Assembly (NCBI GenBank): GCA_002719135.1
Contig: PBGU01000027.1
Span: 4,849-11,719, forward strand
Reading direction: 5' to 3'
Origin: Gammaproteobacteria bacterium
GTDB taxonomy: Bacteria; Pseudomonadota; Gammaproteobacteria; Pseudomonadales; Azotimanducaceae
DNA: 6,871 nucleotides
Numbering within the stretch: position 1 is the first letter of the stretch; every line of letters starts with the position of its first letter. Positions 1 through 4,916 of the stretch are shown piece after piece. The position numbers and the translations under genes were made by a program. The notes beneath the pieces were generated by a model, which saw nothing but the letters and a program-made list of their open reading frames with translations, was not told where the DNA came from and searched no databases.

Positions 1-82
1 CATATATAACTTGTAGGAATAATAATATGTTTTTACGAGTTCACATTGGCATAGCATCTACAACCAATGAAGCTAAATCTCA

Positions 83-109
83 TTGCAACCGCGGCAATGA
101 CGTTATATA
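83..109 (+). promoter_or_regulatory. Putative sigma70-type promoter of the first small membrane protein gene
   Basis: A TATATA -10 candidate lies at 104-109, inside the string ACGTTATATAC (100-110). A weak -35 candidate, TTGCAA, is at 83-88 with a short 15-bp spacer. The main support is comparative: the identical 11-bp string recurs at 711-721 in front of the paralogous gene, at a similar distance from its start codon. Predicted transcription would begin near 116, giving a leader of about 55 nt. The -35 is poor, so the exact boundaries are uncertain. The 1-40 stretch further upstream is notably AT-rich, but nothing else is recognisable there. Confidence 0.45.
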
Positions 110-161
110 CAGTTGTCCGGGATCTAGCAGTACCCAGACGGTTTTGAGAACTCAATCGTAC

Positions 162-166
162 GAGGG
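162..166 (+). promoter_or_regulatory. Ribosome binding site of the first small membrane protein gene
   Basis: GAGGG lies five bases before the ATG at 172. The paralogous gene has the same purine core (GAGGGG at 761-766) before its own ATG, which supports both start choices. Confidence 0.7.
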
Positions 167-171
167 TTACT

Positions 172-549
172 ATGTCTTCTGACCGAATCTTAATGATCTT
201 GATGACTGCGGTTGCCATTCTTGCTGTGGTTCCGGCAGTACCAGGGGGCGAGTACGCTGCCCTGATACTAGTCGGACTTGGTCTCATCAGCGGGTTTATG
301 AATCCCGAAGATGATCTCCTGACAAGATTGGTATTGATCGTTGTTGCCGTTGCACTGCCAACCATCGCAAATAGCTTAGACGCTATTCCCGTGGTGGGTG
401 GCTTTGTAAACAGCATTCTGGATAACGTCGCCGTCGCTATAGCCGGCATCGTTGTTGCGAATGTTCTGCTTCAGATATATGCGCGGCTTATGCCTGCCGA
501 CGACTCTGGCTCTAGTGCCGGGGGCGGTGGCGGTTACAGCAGCGAATAG
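172..549 (+). CDS. Small hydrophobic membrane protein, paralogue 1, unknown function
   Basis: I cannot assign a function to this 125-residue protein. It is very hydrophobic and poor in charge. One membrane segment is likely near residues 7-24, a second near 29-43, and two more hydrophobic stretches lie near 51-65 and 84-102. Recognisable motifs are GFMNP (41-45), a TR pair, LP.IAN.LDAIP in the middle and ILDNVA...IAGI..AN toward the end. All are shared with the protein encoded at 774-1106; by eye the core is a little over half identical. Unlike that paralogue it ends in a hydrophilic Gly/Ser tail (SGSSAGGGGGYSSE). The start is ATG 172, preceded by GAGGG at good spacing. The gene has its own promoter-like region and its own terminator, so it is probably monocistronic. 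The general layout recalls an uncharacterised family of roughly 100-residue membrane proteins with an LGLI.GF.N motif known from archaea and some bacteria. That link is from memory and weak. Confidence 0.85.
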   Translation: MSSDRILMILMTAVAILAVVPAVPGGEYAALILVGLGLISGFMNPEDDLLTRLVLIVVAVALPTIANSLDAIPVVGGFVNSILDNVAVAIAGIVVANVLLQIYARLMPADDSGSSAGGGGGYSSE

Positions 550-575
550 AATCTGTCGAAGTTCGACAATGATCG

Positions 576-605
576 AAATGGCCCCGATTTAGGGGCCATT
601 TTTTT
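576..605 (+). terminator. Intrinsic terminator of the first small membrane protein gene
   Basis: A perfect 10-bp stem (AAATGGCCCC at 576-585 pairing with 592-601) closes a six-base loop and runs into a T tract (599-605). It lies about 27 bases after the stop codon. The inner stem ATGGCCCC/GGGGCCAT is the same as in the terminator at 1154-1185, although the loops differ. Confidence 0.92.
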
Positions 606-675
606 GCCTGCCGAAATTTCTTTGTAACGACGCGCTCTCAAAGAAAATACCTAGCACGCCACGCCCCACCAGAAC

Positions 676-685
676 GAGACGTCTC
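676..685 (+). promoter_or_regulatory. 10-bp palindrome upstream of the second promoter, possible operator
   Basis: GAGACGTCTC is a perfect palindrome ending seven bases before the -35 candidate at 693. That position would suit an activator or repressor. There is no equivalent copy upstream of the first gene, and a single 10-bp palindrome can arise by chance, so this is only a candidate. Confidence 0.2.
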
Positions 686-692
686 CGTCAAG

Positions 693-720
693 TTTACAAA
701 GGGATCACTAACGTTATATA
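693..720 (+). promoter_or_regulatory. Putative sigma70-type promoter of the second small membrane protein gene
   Basis: TTTACA (693-698, five of six matches to the -35 consensus) is followed after 16 bp by TATATA (715-720). The -10 lies in ACGTTATATAC (711-721), identical to the string at 100-110 before the paralogue. Predicted transcription begins near 727, which gives a leader of about 47 nt and rules against the TTG codon at 723 as the translation start. Confidence 0.6.
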
Positions 721-760
721 CGTTGGGCCTGGTAGAGCAGTTATTCATTCAAATACGAAC

Positions 761-766
761 GAGGGG
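761..766 (+). promoter_or_regulatory. Ribosome binding site that fixes the start of the second small protein
   Basis: GAGGGG lies seven bases before ATG 774. It selects this ATG over an in-frame TTG at 723, which would sit at the predicted transcription start and would add 17 polar residues absent from the paralogue. Confidence 0.7.
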
Positions 767-773
767 TCGTTTT

Positions 774-1106
774 ATGTTGCAGAAAGTTTTGACCTGGGGC
801 TCGCTCGCGATTGCCGTAATCGCAGTGTTTACCGATGCCATTCCGATGGTGCCTTTGATTCTAGTGCTATTAGGTCTTATCGGCGGATTCATGAATCCAC
901 TCGAAGACGTTGGTACTCGCGTCGCTTATTACGTACTAGCAGCAACGCTGCCGATGATTGCCAACAACCTCGACGCAATTCCAGCGATCGGTGGCTACTT
1001 GAACGGTATCCTCGACAACGTGGCGATCACCATCGCCGGTATCGCGCTCGCGAACTTCGCCCTCGCGTTGTACAACAATGCGATGGCGGCTGGAAGCGAA
1101 GACTAA
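774..1106 (+). CDS. Small hydrophobic membrane protein, paralogue 2, unknown function
   Basis: This is a 110-residue hydrophobic protein of unknown function and a clear paralogue of the one encoded at 172-549. Shared landmarks are LGLI.GFMNP (near residues 32-41), TR, LP.IAN.LDAIP.IGG (near 59-74) and ILDNVA..IAGI..AN (near 78-94). A DAIP tetrapeptide also occurs near residue 21, so DAIP is present twice, each time before a hydrophobic glycine-containing stretch; this hints at an old internal repeat. Likely membrane segments are near residues 5-19, 24-38, 46-60 and 79-99. The C-terminus is short (AAGSED) and lacks the Gly-rich tail of paralogue 1. The start is ATG 774, with GAGGGG at 761-766. 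An upstream TTG at 723 in the same frame is rejected because it abuts the promoter. Promoter and terminator flank it closely, so it is probably monocistronic. Confidence 0.85.
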   Translation: MLQKVLTWGSLAIAVIAVFTDAIPMVPLILVLLGLIGGFMNPLEDVGTRVAYYVLAATLPMIANNLDAIPAIGGYLNGILDNVAITIAGIALANFALALYNNAMAAGSED

Positions 1107-1153
1107 TCGAGTCTGTTAGTTGATAGAGGCGTGAGCACTATTGCTTGCCGCAT

Positions 1154-1185
1154 AAAAATGGCCCCTTTTCGGGGCCATTTTTTTT
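1154..1185. terminator. Probably bidirectional intrinsic terminator between convergent genes
   Basis: A perfect 12-bp stem (AAAAATGGCCCC at 1154-1165 pairing with 1171-1182) encloses a five-base loop, TTTTC. On the plus strand it runs into a T tract to 1185 and ends the second small-protein transcript. Read on the minus strand the stem is followed by five T, so it may also stop the SPFH transcript that ends at 1212. Its core stem matches the terminator at 576-605. Confidence 0.92.
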
Positions 1186-1211
1186 GCGCGTCGACAACCT
1201 AGGGACCGTAC

Positions 1212-2078
1212 TTAATTCGAGTCCTGCAGCATCTTGTCCACTTGCAAGAACGGGATTGCCCCTCCCGTGAATTGCGGCAACTTGCCATCCCACTTCTCGG
1301 CCATCCGCAACTGAATGAGTTCGGGATTGGATTTCAAGGCAGCAGCCTCTCGCCGGATGGCTTCAGCACGTGCTACCGACTCCACCTCGGTCTTGTACGC
1401 TTCAGCATCGGCAGCCAACGTCCGCTCAGCCGCAGCCGCTTCCGCCTGAGTGACTCGTTTAATTTTTTCGTTTTCGGCTTTCAACGCATCCTGTTCTGCC
1501 CGGACCTTTTCCTCAATCGATCGATTGAAATCGGCAGAGAACTCAAATTCTTCAATCGCTAAATTAGCAATCGCGAGTGAGCCGACTAGATCTTTTTCGG
1601 TGAGTGTTTCTGTCAAAAAGTTTTCGATTTGAGCTTGCATCGAAACGGTCACTTCGGCGCGGCGGGTCACCAACTCTTCCGCAGTAAATTGCGCCGTGAT
1701 TGCTTTGACGGATTCCGCGATCGCGGGCGTCAGAATCGCCGCCTTGACGACGGCTCGATTACCGACTTGCTGAAACGTTCTGGGGACCAACCCAGCGTTC
1801 ATTGAATACTGCAGCACAATCGTGGTATCGACCTGTTGCAAATCCTTCGACGCAGCGCTACCCGGAACCCGCGCCGGCTGTAACCGGATGTCAATTTCCT
1901 CGACGATGTCGACGAACGGAATCTTTAGGTGAAAGCCTTCGGCTAGTGGCGTCATGCTGACGGCACCCAGGCGTTTAATGACACCTACGTGACCAGGATT
2001 CACCACCACAAAACCTGCGTAAAACATCAACAAGCCGATTAAGACAACAATTCCGGAAAGAATCGATTTAACGGGCAT
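1212..2078 (-). CDS. Prohibitin-like SPFH/band 7 domain membrane protein
   Basis: This 288-residue protein has the classic layout of a bacterial prohibitin-like SPFH (band 7) protein. An N-terminal membrane anchor near residues 7-26 is followed by the SPFH domain (near 27-180, with NPG..GVI and GFHLKIPF). An Ala/Glu/Lys-rich coiled coil spans about 185-250, and the C-terminus carries the conserved NPELIQLR.AEKWDGKLP block (near 251-268). Such proteins form large ring-like oligomers on membranes and act as scaffolds for proteases or microdomains; that role is family knowledge and the partner here is unknown. Length is normal for the family. ATG 2078 is chosen because GGGAG at 2086-2090 lies seven bases upstream; a GTG directly before it (2081) would add one residue. 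It is transcribed toward the small-protein pair and separated from the upstream gene by about 120 bases, so it may have its own promoter. Confidence 0.93.
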   Translation of the reverse strand: MPVKSILSGIVVLIGLLMFYAGFVVVNPGHVGVIKRLGAVSMTPLAEGFHLKIPFVDIVEEIDIRLQPARVPGSAASKDLQQVDTTIVLQYSMNAGLVPRTFQQVGNRAVVKAAILTPAIAESVKAITAQFTAEELVTRRAEVTVSMQAQIENFLTETLTEKDLVGSLAIANLAIEEFEFSADFNRSIEEKVRAEQDALKAENEKIKRVTQAEAAAAERTLAADAEAYKTEVESVARAEAIRREAAALKSNPELIQLRMAEKWDGKLPQFTGGAIPFLQVDKMLQDSN

Positions 2079-2085
2079 CACCTTT

Positions 2086-2092
2086 CTCCCCC
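2086..2092 (-). promoter_or_regulatory. Ribosome binding site of the SPFH gene
   Basis: On the minus strand GGGGGAG precedes the gene, seven bases before ATG 2078 and only four before the alternative GTG at 2081. This favours the ATG. Confidence 0.65.
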
Positions 2093-2106
2093 AACGTTAG
2101 GCCACC

Positions 2107-2135
2107 AGCATAGGCTCCGGATCGGATCGATACAA
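2107..2135 (-). promoter_or_regulatory. Weak candidate promoter of the SPFH gene
   Basis: On the minus strand TTGTAT (2135-2130) is followed after 17 bp by TATGCT (2112-2107), about 30 bases before the SPFH start. Each hexamer is only a partial match to consensus. The position in a roughly 120-base gap, with no convincing terminator, makes it plausible but not proven. The gene could also be read through from the operon upstream. Confidence 0.3.
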
Positions 2136-2198
2136 CGATCGCGCCCGCGCCTATCGAAAAGTTAGTGACCATTCGAAATACTCATCCTTGTTTCGCGC

Positions 2199-2867
2199 TT
2201 AGAACGTCCCAGTGAGGGTATAGCCTTCCGTCAAGTTAACGATCGAAAGCACTTGTCTCTTAAACCTAAGCGGTTCAAACCGCACCTCCTGAGCTCCGTT
2301 TTCTATCATCTTGATCACTTGCGACTCCGTCATGCCGCTGTCGTGCAAACGTAGATGAATATCTTCGACACGTCCGCGGCGCGATATCGAATAAGAAAAG
2401 CGCACCAGCAACGATTCGTTTGCGACTTTCAACCCGCCTGACCAAGATGGCACTTTGATAGGTGTCATGAATAGACGCTTGCAAAGATTTCGTGCGGTCA
2501 TTTCTTCGCGGGACCAGGTTTTCGGCACGCAAGCCCCATCCTTACAGCGTAAGCACCGGGCTAGGTAGTCGGCTCGGTGCTCGCGGATACTCCTGAGCAT
2601 TTCGGGTTTGAGCTCAGCGTACTCACACCCAACGATGTCGGCGTGCGCAATCGGCCAACTCCCGCACTGCCCGACGGCGCTTACCCGCACCTCTTCCACC
2701 TCGTGCGCTGAGGCAGCGTACTCGTCCGTTGCCTCAGCAAAACCGAATATGCCGTTAACCAAACAGAAGACAGAACAACTAAGACGTCGTGGAAATACCC
2801 GTCCGGATTTGTCTTGACGCTTGCCGACGCTTCGTGACGCCGCGCCGATCCTGCCTGACCCGATCAA
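2199..2867 (-). CDS. Cysteine-rich, probably exported protein with TonB C-terminal-like domain
   Basis: I do not recognise a named gene. The last ~70 residues (about 152-222 of 222), with VRFSYSISRRGRVEDIHL, then VRFEPLRF and a final hydrophobic strand, read like a TonB C-terminal/energy-transducer fold: beta strand, G.V.D turn, helix, RF.P, strand. The N-terminus has a basic stretch, then a hydrophobic segment (LSCSVFCLVNGIFGFAEA, near 29-46) that looks like a signal peptide with cleavage after AEA. The mature part holds six cysteines, including C..C....C within RCLRCKDGAC, which would suit three disulfides in the periplasm. There is no proline-rich spacer as in true TonB. The start is uncertain: TTG 2867 overlaps the TGA of the upstream gene, while GTG 2900 would add 11 residues and overlap by 37 bases. 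Both give an unusually long basic region before the hydrophobic segment, and neither has a strong ribosome binding site, so translational coupling is likely. Confidence 0.7.
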   Translation of the reverse strand: MIGSGRIGAASRSVGKRQDKSGRVFPRRLSCSVFCLVNGIFGFAEATDEYAASAHEVEEVRVSAVGQCGSWPIAHADIVGCEYAELKPEMLRSIREHRADYLARCLRCKDGACVPKTWSREEMTARNLCKRLFMTPIKVPSWSGGLKVANESLLVRFSYSISRRGRVEDIHLRLHDSGMTESQVIKMIENGAQEVRFEPLRFKRQVLSIVNLTEGYTLTGTF

Positions 2868-4900
2868 TGAGGACCCGTCTGATTGAACGGGTCGTTCCAC
2901 ATTGCAGTCCAGACGTACTCGTCATTGACATAATAAACGGCATCGTCGTGCAGGATGGATCGAACGCGTGATCCACCCCAACGTCCACCCGGATGATTCA
3001 CCGCCGACAGGTAACCCAGCGCATTAATCGACGACGTCGTCGGATCGTCCTTGTTCCTGATTTCGAAGAGACGCAATTGTTGTTCTCGGCGATATCCCAG
3101 GCCATCGCCCCAATACGTCAACGTTAACGGCACGGTAAAACGGTCGACACCTTCGACGTCGGCGAGATAGGTGAATGCGTGACGGTCGTAGCGGGCTTGC
3201 GAGTAGCTCCAGTTGGCGTCCTCACCCAACGAGATCGACCCCAACGAATACGGTGCGTCGATCGCAGCAACATTGAAGAGCTCCAACTTAACAAATCCAT
3301 CTTGATCCGCGCCCAGACCGAGCAGGAGGTCATCGCCAATGGGATGCAAAAAATCGGAGAAACCAGTGACCTCCAACTCGCCTGCAAATTGCGGGTCCGT
3401 GGCGTCGGCCAGGTCTAAAACGTACAGCGGATCGATGCGTTCGAACGTCACCAAGTACACCTTAGTTCCCAAGAACCGTACGCCATACAAATCTTCGTCG
3501 GGTTTGCCAATGGACTCCGGATAGGTTGCATTGGGCAACGTCGCCACGGTCTCCAATTCGAGCGCAGTTGGCGACTTACGCAACACAAAGAGCTGGTGGT
3601 CCCAACGATCTCCTTCGGCACCGGTCCACGTAGTGGTCACGATACGCAGATCGCCCTGGAATTCGTTGAGCCGAAAATCCGCATTACTACCACCACTCAG
3701 GTAACCGTCAACCTTTCCAGAACCACCGTAATCGAGGCCTGCCGAGATGGAAAACCGATGCACCAAGGTTTTGTACTCTGTCCCACTGCCAGATATCGAA
3801 TCCTCAGTTGTGTATTCCGCTTGGCTGAGATAGATCGCGCTCGGTGAAACGTAAAGACCGTCAACCGACTCGTTGTAACAAGCGACTCTAACGATGCCAG
3901 GGTCCGCCACGTTCACCGCTAGTATGACCGTGAGGGTCGGATACCCGCGCTCTTCCGGGGCAAGTTCGTGGTTGGGATCCGTAACAAAACAGTCGTCAGC
4001 CTCGAGCAAGACGTCCTCGACGCCATTGACGGTCACCTTCGGTAACACATCGTCAATGGTCAAGGCGTCAATGAGCGCCTCATTTTCAGCGATTTCGTCT
4101 TCGTTATCCGTGTAATAGATGAGGTCCGGTATATCGGGCGTATGCCGAACGACGAGATAAATAAGATCGCCGACTTTACGACTGTTGACGAACCCACCTT
4201 CCACTTCCATGTCCCAGCTCTTGGTCGGCGACCCAGGATCGCTAACGTCATGAATCTCAACGCCAACGCGTTGCAGTTCCCAGGTTGAAAACTCTTCGAA
4301 TGCCCGACCCCATATCCCCCACCAACCGGTGCTATTAATCGTCGCCAGCTGGCCATCATCAATGTAAAGGCCTTCGATGGTACGGTCGTCGTCCAGAGGA
4401 ATCGTGCCGGCTTCGCTCACACCGGCCGTGTCTGGATCGGTCGCTAAGATCCGAATCGATCGCACGTCGTCAGACGTCGTCGGTAACGCCCCGTCAGCCG
4501 CCGTCGTTGACTCCGCGTCGTCCTCCAAAATAAAGCAGCAATCGAGGCCCCGGGTAGGTGCAATATATAGATGGCTGCCGTCGTACTTGACGTAATCGTG
4601 CTCATCGACGCTGGCCTCTAGCGTATACGTCGTGGTGTAACTCCCACCACCACCAGACGCTGACTCAGCATCGGCCGAGGTAGCAGCCAACGCCCGCTGC
4701 TGTGCGTTTTCTGCGAGCGCGGTTCTAAATCCCGTACGAATCGACTCCAACAACTGACTGTCCGAGGACACCGCAGTCAACAAGCCGGGCGTTTCGCCGG
4801 TGACCGGTGGGATCACCGGCGGCGTCACGCTACCGCTAGACCCGCCCCCACCACATCCGGCGAGCATTAGAGCTATCAAAAATATGCTCGACCTTCTCAT
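2864..4900 (-). CDS. Secreted lipoprotein with C-terminal beta-propeller (COG4880-like)
   Basis: This is a 678-residue predicted lipoprotein. The N-terminus (MRRSSIFLIALMLAGC) is a lipoprotein signal peptide with lipobox LAGC and Cys16 as the lipidated residue; the following Gly argues for outer-membrane sorting. A Gly/Ser and Pro linker (about 17-36) and a helix (about 40-75) precede the hallmark SVDEHDYVKYDGSHLYIA (about 97-114), which opens the propeller in proteins of the COG4880 type, distantly related to WD40. Many later strands of the type R.LG.KVYLVTF.R and PLYVLDL.D...P..AGEL follow, as expected of successive blades. No catalytic residues are evident and the function of the family is unknown. 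A vicinal Cys pair (121-122) and Cys304 and Cys341 may form disulfides. ATG 4900 is chosen over an in-frame start at 4942, because GGAG at 4907-4910 is well spaced and the signal peptide then begins at the start. The gene follows the oxidoreductase stop by 16 bases, so the two are almost certainly cotranscribed. Confidence 0.88.
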   Translation of the reverse strand: MRRSSIFLIALMLAGCGGGGSSGSVTPPVIPPVTGETPGLLTAVSSDSQLLESIRTGFRTALAENAQQRALAATSADAESASGGGGSYTTTYTLEASVDEHDYVKYDGSHLYIAPTRGLDCCFILEDDAESTTAADGALPTTSDDVRSIRILATDPDTAGVSEAGTIPLDDDRTIEGLYIDDGQLATINSTGWWGIWGRAFEEFSTWELQRVGVEIHDVSDPGSPTKSWDMEVEGGFVNSRKVGDLIYLVVRHTPDIPDLIYYTDNEDEIAENEALIDALTIDDVLPKVTVNGVEDVLLEADDCFVTDPNHELAPEERGYPTLTVILAVNVADPGIVRVACYNESVDGLYVSPSAIYLSQAEYTTEDSISGSGTEYKTLVHRFSISAGLDYGGSGKVDGYLSGGSNADFRLNEFQGDLRIVTTTWTGAEGDRWDHQLFVLRKSPTALELETVATLPNATYPESIGKPDEDLYGVRFLGTKVYLVTFERIDPLYVLDLADATDPQFAGELEVTGFSDFLHPIGDDLLLGLGADQDGFVKLELFNVAAIDAPYSLGSISLGEDANWSYSQARYDRHAFTYLADVEGVDRFTVPLTLTYWGDGLGYRREQQLRLFEIRNKDDPTTSSINALGYLSAVNHPGGRWGGSRVRSILHDDAVYYVNDEYVWTAMWNDPFNQTGPH
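4795..4821 (-). repeat. Perfect 9-bp inverted repeat in the linker-coding part of the lipoprotein gene
   Basis: CGCCGGTGA at 4795-4803 pairs perfectly with 4813-4821 around a nine-base loop. It lies about 80-105 bases into the lipoprotein coding region, in the part encoding the Pro-rich linker (TPPVIPPVTG). It could form a stable hairpin in the mRNA early in translation, or may simply reflect repeated Pro, Val and Thr codons. Confidence 0.45.
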
Positions 4901-4906
4901 TTCTCG

Positions 4907-4910
4907 CTCC
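4907..4910 (-). promoter_or_regulatory. Ribosome binding site of the lipoprotein gene
   Basis: GGAG on the minus strand sits six bases before ATG 4900, inside the 16-base gap after the oxidoreductase stop codon. It decides the lipoprotein start in favour of the ATG that begins the signal peptide. Confidence 0.65.
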
Positions 4911-4916
4911 ACCCCG

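Noticed and set aside
48..63. TGGCA-containing string resembling a sigma54 -24/-12 promoter
   Set aside because: The -12 half lacks the required GC at the right spacing and no activator gene is nearby.
144..155. TTGAG-AA-CTCAA inverted repeat in the leader of the first gene
   Set aside because: Five-base arms with a two-base spacer are weak and there is no equivalent in the second leader; probably chance.
33..449. Long minus-strand open frame opposite the first small membrane protein
   Set aside because: It lies antisense to a gene with a promoter, ribosome binding site, terminator and a conserved paralogue; its translation has no recognisable domain.
723..773. Upstream TTG start extending the second small protein by 17 residues
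   Set aside because: It directly follows the -10 hexamer, has no ribosome binding site, and the extension has no match in the paralogue.
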